From Hyperoplus lanceolatus (Eukaryota; Chordata; Actinopteri; Uranoscopiformes; Ammodytidae): a DNA stretch of 64,000 nt. The stretch lies in the NCBI GenBank assembly GCA_026929865.2, contig CM049398.1, positions 23,515,001 through 23,579,000 of the forward strand. Direction: 5' to 3'. Positions 38,090 to 51,786 of the stretch are shown in pieces (within the stretch, counting starts at the first letter, position 1; every line of letters starts with the position of its first letter). The notes below the pieces were generated by a model. The model worked only from the letters and a program-made list of their open reading frames with translations, ran no database searches and was not told where the DNA came from. The translations under genes were made by a program, and so were the position numbers.

Positions 38090-41000
38090 GCACTTATTTG
38101 CTAGTGTTGACCCACTAAGGGGGCTGTGACTCACCACATTAACCACCTTCGCCTTGCTGTCAGTACCTGCAGAGGGCCTAGATTTGCACATACACATCTC
38201 GCAAAACTCGCACAAAAAAGTGCTGACAGCTGCAGTTATGTTGCCAAAGCGTAGCACTATCTTGCAAAACCATTTGGCAATGCTCGCTCCTGCTTACGCT
38301 CACTTGGGCGCACTCAGGTCAAATCCAGGCTGCCAAGAAGCAGTTCACAAACTTCACATAGAACACATTTTCTCTCTTTCTCTCTCTCGCACAAACACAC
38401 CGAAACACAGACACACACTGTTCACTATTTGGTAGATGTCCATGGCTGTTCCTAATTCTAATAAGGCACAACAGTGATGGTCTGTGTTGCAGGCATGTAA
38501 ATGACCATGACAGGCCATTTTTACTTACAACTTGCTGGAAGAGATTTAAGTGCTCCATACAAAGCCAGTAAACATTTGTATTTTATTTGTTGCATTATGA
38601 AAGTATAGCTGCTGTCCCAGTGGACTTGGCTGTCCTGGCTTTCCACCAGCATACACAGAGCTATGGTATTGGGGGAACCATCTTTAGTTCTTTATTTCCT
38701 TTTCTCCGAACACCTGCGAGCACATGCATACATAACCCACCAACAGGCTTCAGTGGCTTCTAACCCACCTTACTATATATTGTTTGTTTTCCTTTGCCAC
38801 AGAAGTGCAGCCAGTGTCAGCTTACCCAAAGCCGGTCCCTTCTCTCTCCAACAGAGGCCATTCCTATAGAAGCCCTCGCACACTGCCAGGGTCAGAGAGG
38901 TGCACCCAAAAAAGGCATCTAAAGTCCCACGCAGATTTTATTCTTCCGTTCGGTTATCATATTCAAGGTCTGGTACGCCACAATTACTTGAATGTAACTC
39001 AGATTATTGTGGTTTCTTCCACTTGTTCACCGGTACAGGTTTTTGGGGAGTGTTCTTAGATTGTGAAATTGAGGGCATGAAAGCACAAGTGTCTTATTTT
39101 TTTCTCCTTCTCTTGCGTTGCTTAAGTTCCTATTGAGTGTCAACATTAAACTCAAGTAACACTGTCCGGTGGTTTATCCAAGCATAGATTTAATATTCAA
39201 GAAAGTTGTCAATCATTTACAATACACAGAGTTTGCCTGTCCTTGACTTGATTGAGTCGTCCCTCTTTCACTTTTCCTCCTCCGTTCATCAGGCCTGTGG
39301 GGTCAGGGTTCAGTGACTGACTGGAATGTTTGTGAGCATGCCCTGCTGGGTGGCATGCATGGAGGCATAGAAGGAGCATGAGTGGGAGGCTCACTTTTAT
39401 CTGATCAAAAACGCTGCTTGCTTGTTGTAGCTGGCAGGCCTCCTGATGCTTCTTGCTGAGAGCCCTTATAAGGTGTCTCCTTCCACGCCCCCGCCACGTA
39501 CAGAATGCACACAAGCACACACAGGCCAATGCCAGAAAGGCTTCACTGACTTCCCTTTGCCTCACCATGTTGGTACGTTGTGGAGAGGGGTCACTTGTGC
39601 TAGAACGGAGGGTGTTACATAAGCCTCTGGGTTTTTTCTTTTTTGCTTCGGTGTGTTTGTGTCAGCACTCCTTCAGTAGCGCACTCTAATATATGCCAAT
39701 GTTTGAGGGTGTGCATGGCTTGCCTGGCAGCTGTGCAAACACTGTTTGGGTGATCCAGGCTTTCACTTGATGTGGTCTGTCAATGGAGCCAAACAGAACA
39801 GGCCGGTCACTATTCAGTTTTCATTCATCTGATGTACACCTTCTTTACCAATCTGCGGACGATACGGTTTGCCAGATCAAAAAGACCTGATTAGTTCAGT
39901 CCAGTGTTCAGTGAATCACCCTTATGCCATTAGGGATGGGTTTGACCAGGCCATGTCTGTGCCTAGAGGGGCAACAGATACCGGCTTCCTTAATGGGCCT
40001 CCCTGTGCTGGTCAGGCATGTCAACAGACTGGGGCGGACACCAGTGAGGTAGCTGTCTGTCTTGTGATGTTCCCCCAATTAGCTTGTCTTTGTTTCACTG
40101 ATGCCACTGTGTTACAGTCAATGAGATGTTCCCCCCCATTCAGTCAGCGTTTCATTCATGGCTCCTTCATTCATTCAGCACGTCATCTGCTGTGTTGCCC
40201 ATATAAACATAAAACCATTATACTGCGTGGGTCCTATCTCGGCGCTTCCCTTGTGACTACACACGCCTTAATCTCTGCTTATAAAGCTTAGTCATAAAGT
40301 AAGGCGTGTTAGCACTAGATACAGCGGGCTGCCAGATAGAAAGCATATGGCGGAGAGAGAGAAAGACAAAGGGTTCAAGAGGGTTGGAGGGATGGAGAGA
40401 GAGAGACCTTCCAAAAAGGTATGGTCTGAATGATGGTAGTGAATAGTCCTAGATGTGCTAAAAAATAACTAGCAATCAAAATAATCAGAGTACCTATCCT
40501 TGTAAAAAAAAAAAAACACCATCAACCAAAACAGAGGAAAATAAGTTCCCTGGTTGGAGAAAGTTGTTTACGGAACGTACAACTCTTTTTTTTCAATCAT
40601 TAATCCACCCACTCGCACAATTCCTACTCTAGTCTTCCTCCACCTCTGTTCCATTTGTTTCTTCCTTTGTTTCCAATGTGTTTCTGTTGGCCACATGAGC
40701 TTCTCCCTTGATGTGGTGTGAAATAGTGAGTTCCTGGTGAGTGCACGTTATCCCGTCCCAGTCATTCCTTGTTTGTAATGCCTGAGTCACGGCACTAGAC
40801 GCCTGCTGCACCACACGGCACTGGCTGTCTGCTTGGCTGGAGTACTGGTGTCTGCTACCAAAGCAGTAGGCCTCTCCTCTCCCCTTTCCTACATCATCAC
40901 CACCACTCTGACTGAACCCTAACTGGCTTGACTGCTGCTCCTGCCCCAAAATGGCTCCAGAACCACCCACACATCTCAACATGGTCCTGAGTGCTTTATA

Positions 41001-42555
41001 GCTTTTTTTTACTCTATTCTCTTGTTGCTGTTTCTGTTTTTTTATGGTTTCCCATTTTAGGAGCTGTGTTTCCCATAATGGAATGGAAACTGGGCAATAA
41101 TTTAGAAAACACACAGGCTGCTTTGAGAATCAGTCCGCTGTCCTGAAAGGCAGGTTTGCAGGTCTGTTTCAAACCACAGACTTTTTCAGCTGTCCTCAAT
41201 GAGGCTATGTCACTAATTTGTTTTTGTTCGGTGTGTGTTCCAGATTTTTCTTCCCCTATTTTTTATCTTTTGTCTGCCTTTTTCTGCACGCCACCTGGTT
41301 TTGGAGTCAGCAAACTGTTTTTGTAATCAAGCGAACACATGGGTCCCAGCAGCAGCCACAGACTTTGTGTGTATTAGACCTGTGTCATCGGAGTTGTACT
41401 GATTGATTTGGCCGGCCAAAGCAAATAATGATACATAAGGGTGTGTTTGGCTGGCGATTATGACGAATTTGGCGGATGACAATCAAATGGGAGGCACTTG
41501 TGTTCTGGCAGACATGGAGTAGGATGAGGTGTACGTTTCCTAGGCTACCTTTGGACTTTGGCTATGAGAGTAAAATAATCTAGATTATTTTGTCTGCCCA
41601 CATGTCCAGAACATAGTGAAAACTGGACTATGACAATGTTTGGGTTTTAGAAATGGAATTCAGTTGATGGAAAATTATCGTTTGGCTTTACATAAATTCA
41701 CAGTGACTGTGATGATGGGTTTGCCACCTTGATAATGTTTGTTTTCTGCATAGTTACAAGGTAGCAATGACACATATGGAGTCATTTTGAGCAGGAATTT
41801 TAAAAGATATGGTCATTGCTTTCATCATGACCAGTCACATTGTCCAATGAAGCAGCATGATATCCCCACGAAGGCCAGTCATTCATTGATGGAGTGAGTC
41901 ACAGCCTGTCTGTGTGTGCGTATGTGTGCGTTAAAGAGAGAGAAATAGAAACGGACAGAGCAGGCAGATAGAGAAGAGAAGGTGAGTATTAGTACACACA
42001 TCTGCAATGATATGCACATGTTTTGGAAATCACTTCCATCTCTTGTTGCAAAACACTGAGTTGTAACTTTCCAGTTACCAAGTTCCAATTTGACATCTTT
42101 TAATCAGCAAAGTCAGCCAAAACTGAGGTGTTTCACATGGTCATTAAGAATAACACACATATCTTAAACAAGATAAAGGAAGAGAGGTGTGGTCAGATGT
42201 TTGATGTGTAATGTTCCTATTAGCCATGGAGCTTAAAATAGAAGGATAATTCATCATCTCAGGCTGAAACCATTTTGCCACTGAGACCACGAGTCATTTT
42301 TTGGTCACATAAGAGGAAAACAAGAAAGCTGTGAGAAGCACATTAGCGATTGTAAAACAGAGGTGGAATGTGAGGCACGCAACATGAAAAACAGTGCGGT
42401 CTGTGGGGAATGTATTATCAAGTATCCATCTGTCGCCCTTAGCTTGCCTTCAAACAAGCAACAAGCTCTTCTAGAAGATGTGTGATGTGTAATTAGACCC
42501 AGCCACTACAACGCTTATTGCACAAAAAGAATGGTGATAGTGGCATACAATTCAA

Positions 42556-42559
<4 letters not shown>

Positions 42560-42605
<46 letters not shown>

Positions 42606-42607
42606 TG
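42560..42607. repeat. (TG)n microsatellite
   Basis: About 23 TG units. Confidence 0.93.
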
Positions 42608-45002
42608 AACGTGGGGGCTGTGTAACGTCCCACGGAACTCACACTCATCCAAAGGAACTTGGTTGCAGAATGCATCGGTTTGGACTCAAAATGGGGCAGG
42701 CTCCATGTTGTGTGGAAAAAATGCAACATGGAGAGTAAACTGTTTGTCAGATATGTTGTGTGTTTGGTTTAAGGCCTAAACAGTTCCCCCAGAGCATCCC
42801 CTGTCTGTTTACAACATGGATGGAGCCTGGGAAGGCAGCTATAGCCTGGATACAGCTATGGTAACACCACCTGCACTCTCCACTACAGTGCACTCGCCTG
42901 TTTCCTCCTCATGCCGAGCACTGATGGATACAACCAGGCAGTCAAATCCCTTTTTGGACTGAGTAGTGCTTTCATTATAAACATTTAACATACTGTATAT
43001 GGACGTTTAGGAAAACTATCAAGTTTTGGGAGATTTGTCAGATCTTTAAGTCTTTTTTTCCCCAATATTATTCACGCTTTCCGTCTGAAAGGAATTCAGA
43101 ACCGGAGATTGTGCAATGGGTTGTTGTGAGAACTGCATTGCTGTTGCTCAACCTTTTTTAATCCTTGAGACATACCTAAAAAAACACGCCTTTTTGCCCC
43201 AACTGTTAAAGATCACAGAGCAACAAAGCAGTTAAATGAGCAAACAATGAGCCAAATCTTGCTGAAACGGCCTTCTCCTCTGTTTCCCTCATTTCGCAAG
43301 AATTTCCATTGAGCTTTTAGCAAAGAAATATGCTTAGCGTCTGTGGGCGATGGCGCGTATCATCTCAAACTCGGAGGTAATGTCGTATCAAGCGCCCTAG
43401 ACTTTGGCATAAACAGAAGAGTTAATGCGCTTTTACATCACAAGCTAATATGATTTGGGAGATGGAGGGAGTGGAAGAAAAAAAGACAGCGAGGCATGCT
43501 ACGGGGGTATTAGTCTCACTTATTGTCTGCTCCAGTAGCCGCTATGTCTGTGGTGGTGATGATCCCGGACAACTTTAGCTCCACGGGCTAAAGACAGATG
43601 TCAGCAGTAGTGGTCTCGTCTTGTACAACTGCTGCTTTACACCACCGCAGGCTTGTGCTTCAGGAGGGCAGCCAGAAGCCAGTGGTGAAGGCCTAAGAAT
43701 AAAACTAGTGTTTCAGCACCATTTCCCCAGGATTGTGGGATGGTCCTCCTTGTTTGCCTGATAGATATATTCGTAAGGGTACAACTGTGCTGCACTGGAG
43801 CAAGCTTATGGGTCTATAGCTATAGGTCTGGTATGGCTTCTTCAAATTCAAATTCAAACCACTTTGGCGCAATTTGTTTGAGCAGCAGGTGGTCTTATAC
43901 ACAGAACACATGACACACAAGAACAATTAAACAGATTGAACAAGGAGCTTAGATGTATGAAGAAATCTATGAATATATGAATTATACATAGTGTTAACCC
44001 TCTGCGTGCACACATATCTTTATTAATATCTCCCTGAAGATGTGGCTGAAAAATAAAATTAAAACATCATCTCAAACTAGAGGCTCTCCTGTTTCCGGGG
44101 AATGTTCTTGTGATACTGTCAGTCCCTTACAGGCTTAGAAAACACCGTGAGAAGCAAGACCCAGAAGCTCCCAAGCTACCACTTAGCTTGTAAATAGTGC
44201 ATAGAGTATATACATAGTGTGAAAGTAGTTTGTTATTATTGTTTTTATATTTACTTAATGGTTTGTTTGAAACATGTTTTGTGATGCTTCCTCTTTTATT
44301 AGTATACATCCCATGAATATATGTGGTTCAAAGTCTTCATTCAGTCTAATTTCCTCATGTTTTTTGAAAGTAGTAGCCAATTATTTATATACACAATGGT
44401 CTAGGACATATTGTAGACCTCAGAAAACAAAGGCCTAATGTGTTCTGAACATTTCCATATAAAACACTTTGGTATAATTTATCTTCTTGCACATTTGAAA
44501 TAGGTATTTATAGAAGTATGTAAAATCGGAGAAAATACCCCTAGACCTCAGAGGGTACTATATAAGTTAAATGTATAAAACCACGCTCACGTTTGTCTGA
44601 GCCACGGCCTACACATCTCTTTCTGGTCCTTGGCTTTGAGATGGAATCAAAACAGTGGAGTGGCTGTCTGAACAAGCAGCCCTCTCAAAGCCAGACTGCC
44701 ACCCTAGCCCTCCTCCTCTTGCTCCACTGTAGCCCCTCAGCCACCACTTTATCACCCAGTGGCGCTGAATGGGCCCCCTTCATGTCGGCCAGGTTTATGA
44801 CCCCGCGTTCTCAGACCAAGGGTCCAGATACGCATCTCCATCAAAGGAACTCTCAGATACCGCCGTCACCTCTGGTCTGCCCTAAAGAGGCGATTATAAG
44901 CCCCCCTGGCAAGTAGCCAAGACCTCCTCTCATTTTATTCCCTGCACTGTGTTGTGATCCCGATGATATGTACCTGTATTCATGTAGGGGTATTCAGGAA
45001 GG

Positions 45003-45004
45003 GT

Positions 45005-45047
<43 letters not shown>
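45003..45047. repeat. (TG)n microsatellite
   Basis: About 21 TG units. Confidence 0.93.
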
Positions 45048-45050
<3 letters not shown>

Positions 45051-45690
45051 CCTTTGTGGTACAGTTCTGAAATGTTTGACTGACCCTTACCTGAACCCAC
45101 AACTCACCTCGCTTTCCTCAGGAAGTGGCAACTTAGCCCCAGGAAATTATTTGGCTGCAATTGAACCCCCCTCACCCCCCATACACTCAGCTAGAAGGGC
45201 ATAGAGAAGGATGCATGGAATACAAAGTGCTTTGACACTGATATAAATAAATGACTCTGAATTTGATTGAAGTATTTCACGTCTTTTCTACAGCTTTGTA
45301 TAGCTTTTACAATGTCATCCACACAGCCGCGTCTCTCGCTTCCCCTCACCAACACACACCCACTCATTGGATAAACTCTATAGAGCTATATATAGCTCAA
45401 TGGCATGATAGAAAGCATATTGTCCCCTTATTTTTCCCGAGTCTGGTTGCCTGCTCCGCTCGTCTGGTTGCATCACTTCTACTGCGAGGAAGCTGCAGCC
45501 CGGCAGCTTTATGAATGAAGCGAGTCTCTAACAGAGGCTGGGAGATGGCACTGATCCCACTGTGATGTCACTCCTGATAGGACAACGGGGAAGAGAAGGG
45601 ATCTTTATGACAGACCTTCCCATTCATTCTTCCGTCTCACTCTCTTTCTCCGCTGTGCCCACCCCCGTGTTCTCTTCTCTCTGTGATGGG

Positions 45691-47165
45691 TAGGGATGGG
45701 AATCGAGAACCGGTTCTTGTTCAGACCCGGTTCCGAGTCAACCAATTCCTTGGAATCGTTAACATGCCTGCTTAACGATGCCGCTTATCGGTTCCGCTCG
45801 TAGCAAATGCGTCATGACTTCAGACACGTGCTGCTTTGTTTTGGTTCAGAACGCAGCAAACATGACGTCGAGGCAGAAGCGCTCTAAAGTGTGGTTGTAT
45901 TACACATGAAAAGGCAACAATACTAAAGTTTCCATTTCATCAAATGACTCGTGCACAAGCAAGAGCGCAGACAGCGATCCTGACGGTTGAACGTTTAAAC
46001 GTCCGCTGCCTTACTCGGCACCAGAATTGCCCATCACTTGGATTTGAACATACAATGTAGGCTATATGAATTAATGTGTGTGTAAGCCTAGGTGTGGGAA
46101 AGTGAAAGAGGGAGATACATAAAAAGGCGAGAGCAGCATACAGACAGGAAAAAGGATTTCTTATTCGCTTCCAAAGGCCCGCTGTTTACTCTCGTTCAAC
46201 AGCTGTTAAATGCTGCCTTGAAGCACGGCAGTGGGGACGAACGCAAAACAACACACAGCGGGACTCCGGTCCGGTGGTAAGGAAACTTTAACAATACGCT
46301 TTATAAAGACAGTAAGACACACTTAAAATAACGCTCTCTGCCCGATACAAAAAGCTCTGCCTTGGATTACTTGAGCGATCAATGTGTATAAAACCATCCG
46401 CTACGTGTCAGATGAAGGGACATTATATTAGCCTAATAAACAGCGCGGTGAACATAACAGCGTACATTGTAAAGCTGAGATGGAGCGGTGACTCCTTGTC
46501 GTTGGCGTGGTGAAGAATAAGCAAAGTGATACATTCTCTTAAAGCCTTTATGGCGTATTTATTCTCTTCTTGAGTAGCCTACATGACTGTCTACTGTGCA
46601 GTCGTGACAGTTTGACCTGAGGCGTTAACATAGTGACATCATCACGTTGGCCTTTCAGAGTAAGGGCGCAATCATATAATAACACTTAACATACATTAAA
46701 GATCTCGTATCCTTCCTGAGAGGGCAAACATGATAATTGTTCTGCATAAAAAGAGTTGGTATTATCTTTTCAAAAGACTTATTTGTATTTGTTCTGTCAG
46801 TTGAATTTTGTTTCAAGTGCCAATGAGCACTGTTAATATTCCAAAAGGCACAAGCTCTTCCTTGACTGTTTTAAGTATGTGTTTTTAGTTTGTAGGGCAC
46901 ATAAGGGCATTTGGGCTTAAAAACCAAAAAAAAAATTGTCTGGACCAATTAATGTGAAAATTGACAATTTCCTAATCCCAAAGTAGCTTGATAATCTTTC
47001 AATGCGTACACTAGACACTTCTGATCAGATATTAAAGAGAGTTAATACAAACAAACTAATTTGTACATATTCTCTCACCCAATGAGAATCGATAAGGAAT
47101 CGGATCGATAAGCAGAATCGGAACCGGAATCGGAATCGCTAAATTCTTATCAATTCCCATCCCTA
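45691..47165. mobile_element. 1475-bp hAT element with 8-bp target duplication
   Basis: The left end TAGGGATGGGAATCGAGAACC pairs with the right end, whose reverse complement starts TAGGGATGGGAAT. Both sides carry a perfect 8-bp duplication GTGATGGG (45683-45690 and 47166-47173), which is diagnostic of hAT transposition. The subterminal regions repeat GGAATCG-like motifs (for example 47087-47140), a typical transposase-binding pattern. At 45862 a + strand frame opens MTSRQKRSKVWLYYT and stops at a TGA (45907-45909). The K-V-W-x-x-Y/F start resembles the BED zinc-finger N terminus of hAT transposases. No catalytic domain remains, so this is an internally deleted, non-autonomous copy. Confidence 0.92.
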
Positions 47166-50100
47166 GTGATGGGCTCATGTTACAGGCTGGTGGTGAGTCA
47201 TCCCCTCCCTCCATCCCTCCCTCCGCCTCTCAGTCCCTCCCCTCACCCACGAGAGATGCTCCAATGCTTATCGTCCCCTTCCCAGCCCAACCCTTGCCCT
47301 GCCTGTCCCAGCCCCGTAGAGTTTGGCCCAGAGTCGCAAAAATCCCAATTTCACGCCAACGCTCTGGCTAACTGGCTTTTTGGTGTGTCAGTTAAATAAC
47401 CAAATAGAGCCTTCTTCTTGGTATAAGGTTGGATTCCAATCACAAGGGGCAGGGCAGTGGAGGTGCACAGTCTGTCGGAGAGATTCCCTAGGGGAACATA
47501 TCATCATCCCACTAAGCAGCAGCAGCATGTCCATTACTCATATTATGGCAAGAGAAGGAGTGGCTGATCAATACCTTTTACTGCACATTCAAGACTAAAC
47601 ATTAGTCTCACTTTATCACTGGGATTCTTAGAATAGATGCACTTATTATTCCTTGGGCGTCATTAATAGAAATCTCTTGAATTTTTCTACTTTTCACTCC
47701 AGGGCGCTTTTTATATTACTCCGAGTCCTATTTGGTGAAATGCAAAAGCCATAATGTTGCCATGTGATTTACACCCACTCCGACATATTGTGAGCTAAGT
47801 GGATGGGACTCATCTTGTGGACAGGCCCGCACCGTCTTAATGTGGAAAGTGATGACTTGTGAATGCTCTAACTCTCGGCACACACTGACCATTCTCTATG
47901 TAATGGGACTCGAAGGCATTGAAATCCTATCAGGACTTCATCATTTACTAGAGATCGTCAAGAGATCCAAGCTCGCCTCTCTCGCTAATGGATGCGCGCT
48001 GTACATTAGCTTCTGCCGCAGATAACTTTCATATGGATCATTCACTGTGGAAACTGACCTATTATCGTCACACTTTTACTTTTTTAGTCTGCCTTTCAGC
48101 CTTTCTTTGTATCTTAACATTTGTAAGAATTTGATTTGGTAAAAAGAAAAAAAAAACAATGTGAATACATATCACATACCATTAATAAAGTTGACTTGTA
48201 TGACTTGTCTTTGTAAAAACTCTTGCGCTGTCACCTAACAGTCTAAACGTAGAATACTTTTGCTTTGAGTTGCTGCCCAAAGTCCCACTTTGAACTATAG
48301 AGACAATTAATTCAATATAAAAACAAAAGATATCACGTGAATTGTTTAGATTTGAATTTACCCCATAACCATGGCTCACATATTGGCCTCTTTAGAGTGC
48401 CTATAATGGTGATTCTCATGCACAATGGTTTTGAGTGTCTTTCCTTGATGGAGGTTTTAGTGCTAAAGTGGGTTTGAGTCTGTGTCGGCAAGTACAGGCG
48501 GGGCCTGGCTGATAAAAGCGATGGAGAGGGAGTGGCGTTAACGGTTCGAAAGTGCAGACAAACTCCACTCGATCCAGCTTAAATAAACCGCTGCATTTGG
48601 CCCTCCGCCTTCACATCAAAGCGCAGACTGTCTGAGCCCCAGTCCCATCTCAGTTTGCAACACGGGTGTGTTTTCGCTTGCACTATCGACACCGCTTAAA
48701 AGAAAATCGAGCCCAGCAGAGGCTTAGACAACCTTACCATCAGTAGCAACTTGTAAACAAAGATGGCACACATAGTTCTCATTTTCATTGTGAAACTGGG
48801 TGGTTTATTTTAATGTGTGAACTGAGCTGTCTCTGACAATAGTTTTAATAGAGGTCTTAGGTGAGAATTTAAAACCATTGTTTATTCTCAGCTCCTCCAC
48901 CTTTGTTTGTGCTTCTGACTTGAATGGAAATCTTTTCTGTTTGTTCATCAGTGTGACACAGAGCAATATTTTATTACAGTCCTAATTGAATCACATGAAG
49001 AAGCAAAGAGCTTTTGTCTGCCCTCTGTCTCTGGCCTGTTAGGAGGTTGATTTCTTTCGGGGAGAGAGAAAATAGAGGAGGGAAAAAAAGAGAGGCAAAG
49101 AAGAAAAAAAAAAGAAGCTGCAAGACCTAATTTTACAAACAGCCAGACAGACAGACATTGGTTACATGGGCGAAGGAGGGACAGCTGCTCTGCATTCCAG
49201 ACAAGGTCGGCACGTCAGCGAGTGGTGAAAACAAGCATGAACTGTATGTTGCCCTCAGTGTACTGCTGGCAGATAAAAACCACCAAGCAAGTGGAGATGC
49301 CAGAACATCTGGGGTTTGACCAATGGTGGTGCTGTGAGAGGAGTGACACAACTTTTCCTCGTTGCCAGTTAGTTTGCCTGCAGGCCAAGCCTTTTGTGAT
49401 CTGTGTTATAGAGAATTGTATTGGCACGCAATATTGGAGACATGTCAGACAAGAAGAATGAGCGTAAAGAGTATGACGCTCTGCCAAAATCCAATCCTGT
49501 TTGAACCACTCGATTGTGCACCTTAACATGTTGAAACCCCCTCCAAAGAAACCCTGATGTGATCCTTTGAAGTTTAGCCTTACTCAGTTAACCCACCCAG
49601 TTGATTAGACAAGATAATGCTCTTACAGATCATGATATATGTCTGTCTTTGTTGTGTAGATGAGTGTGGGCCCTATGCAGATTGAATGATAGAGGCATAT
49701 CAGTCAATTGGAACTCTATGGGGTCTTTTTTTACAAGTCATTTGTTGAGCTTTGTCTGGATTAGCTTGTAGCAGTCTATTCTAGCATAGTGTCAGTGGCC
49801 CGGGGGTCTTTCCCCTTTCTCCCCTTTTATCGTCCCCTCCTGCCATGCCCCCTTTTACCCCCATACTTCTGCAGCCTGGTCAATCTAATTAGATGAGTGC
49901 GAGTCATCAGGCACTGTTTAAAGCCATCAAAGGGAGCTCTGTTCCGCACTGGGTTGCCCACTGGCTGTGAGCGGAGAACAGTAGGCCTAGTGTGTGACTG
50001 AGCCCCCTTCAGACAGCCCCCCCCCCCCAAACCCCTAACGCTTTTAGCCACCCGCCAGCGACCACAGTGACATCATCACCCCATCCCTCGACCCCTTGAC

Positions 50101-50708
50101 CTCTCAGAATGTTTGACCCCAATGCTTGGTCCGGTGACAGTAGGCCCACTGTGCAGGGGTAACATGGCAGGAGGGCTAGCAGGGGTCATGGTGTGCGCTG
50201 ATGGGCACCAGGCGCTACTCTCCCACCCAGGATGTGCAGGGTAGGACTAGGAGAGAGTTTAGTGTTTATAGTATTGGTAAATAAACCTGTGTGTTTTTGT
50301 TATTCAGAGTGCCAGGTGAGGGGGATTTGCCTTAAGACCCTGCTGCCTGAAATACGAGTAACTGTAGACTATTGTATAGAGAGAATAAAAAAGTGTTTGG
50401 AAGTCACTTGGATGACCTTCCCAGTTCAAACAACTGCAATTGTATATATACAGTATATGTGCTATTCAGCCTATGCTGAAAACATTCTCACAAGTGTATC
50501 CTTGGGAACGTGCTTGTGCTTGTGACGTGCAGTGCTTCCTCAGTTTTTTAAACAGCTCAGATCCGACAGTGTGACAGCTCCTGTTTAAATAGATTGGCTC
50601 TGATACGGAGGCAGTGTCTGTCTAGACGGGATGTAATTGTTGAGCCGTGTTGTTGATCATGATCTGATACTGAACTGTGTTGATTTTCTTGTGCGTTTGT
50701 GCATTTGT

Positions 50709-50750
<42 letters not shown>
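50709..50750. repeat. (TG)n microsatellite
   Basis: About 20 TG units, 256 bp before the 51006 exon. Confidence 0.92.
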
Positions 50751-50753
<3 letters not shown>

Positions 50754-51005
50754 CCTAACTGAACCACAATCACAAGTCTCCCTTTCCCACCATCCCCTCT
50801 CTGTCTCAATTAAATTTCCTATTCAGTAAGCTTTATCGGCATGAAATACAATAGGATGTTGTCGCGGCTTGGGTTGTCAATAATAATTAACGCAGTATGT
50901 ACTATTAGCATACTAGTAATTGCAGTCCCAAATGAAATAGATATTAATATTTCTCAAAATAACATCATAATCAATGTTCTTTTTTTGTTATTTTGTGATT
51001 GGCAG

Positions 51006-51125
51006 ATCCGGAGTGTGGAGACGTCCCACTGCTAACTCCAGGGAGTAAAGAGATGATGTCCCAGGCTCTGAAAGCCACATTCAGCGGCTTCACAAAGGAA
51101 CAGCAGCGGCTGGGGATTCCCAAAG
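51006..51125 (+). CDS. ets1: ets1 common exon: MAPK site and start of the PNT region
   Basis: It encodes residues 23-62 of the 435-aa form (split codons at both ends). It includes [14 protein letters not shown], then [20 protein letters not shown]. The T-P (Thr33 here) corresponds to Thr38 of mammalian Ets-1, the ERK phosphorylation site that raises coactivator binding. Ser36 matches the neighbouring Ser41, while the position of Ser40 is Gly. The helical segment that follows begins the Pointed domain, which docks ERK and coactivators. The acceptor is TGATTGGCAG (AG 51004-51005) and the donor GTAGGA is at 51126. The length of 120 nt in phase 1-1 allows in-frame skipping. This is where the two alternative N termini converge. 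Confidence 0.96.
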
Positions 51126-51786
51126 GTAGGACTGATAGACATGTGTGCAGTCTTATTAGAACCCGTTGACATTTCCATTGGGTGGAAATTAAATTGTATC
51201 AGTTTTGAGCCCTTAAGAAAGCAGTCACATGTCAGGCATGCACACGCATTAGATCAGTTCACATCCGGGCTTTGCTTTAAATCATTTAATGAAGGCATCT
51301 TTAGGAAGGATCCAGTTATTCCTGAAATGGCCTGACATTGCATTATATACATTTCAGTCCTGTGTCAGACTGCAGCATCGAGGGAGTGCAGACAAATAGA
51401 CAGTGAAATCATAGTATTTTCAGACTATGATTCTAGCTTGTGATTACACCTGCTGTTTGCATGCACCGCTGCCTCCCTGTTTGCTGTTGGTAGACTTGTT
51501 ATGGTTGTAGTTATATTAACCACAGTGGCGGTTTTGATAGTTAACCCGCCTAACCAAAGATCTAAGTGTTCTCACATTGAAACCAGAGCGAAATACACAA
51601 TGTGCAGACGTTCACAGTGCTGGAAATTAAAGAAGATACAATCTAATCGGAATAGTCACAGGTTGTGATGAATGCGTAGTGCACTCACATCAGTCTGAAT
51701 ACACGAGCACGTGACATTTTCAAATTGTACAAATTACTATGTACACAACAGATAATATTACAATCACTAATTGTCATCATCTTCAG
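51126..51786 (+). other. ets1: ets1 intron
   Basis: A 661-nt intron running from GTAGGAC to TCATCTTCAG. Nothing else was seen in it. Confidence 0.9.

Larger units (their letters stand above)
36503..51005 (+). other. ets1: First intron of short ets1 (14.5 kb)
   Basis: The intron starts GTGAGTAA and ends TTTTGTGATTGGCAG. It contains a tRNA-derived SINE, (TG)n arrays, and a 1475-bp hAT element. No other cellular exon was recognised. Unique-looking AT-rich blocks around 43270-43480, 47640-48050 and 48480-48700 are plausible regulatory elements, but this cannot be tested here. A SINE-like tail (AAAGTGCTTTGACACTGATATAAATAAATGA) ends near 45253. Confidence 0.8.

Noticed and set aside
40629..41114. 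161-codon minus-strand open frame
   Set aside because: No family resemblance. It lies in an ets1 intron and the composition is unremarkable.
45862..46280. Short frames in the hAT element as genes
   Set aside because: The BED-like start stops at codon 16 and the frame at 46092-46280 has no clear domain. Both are remnants inside a transposon.
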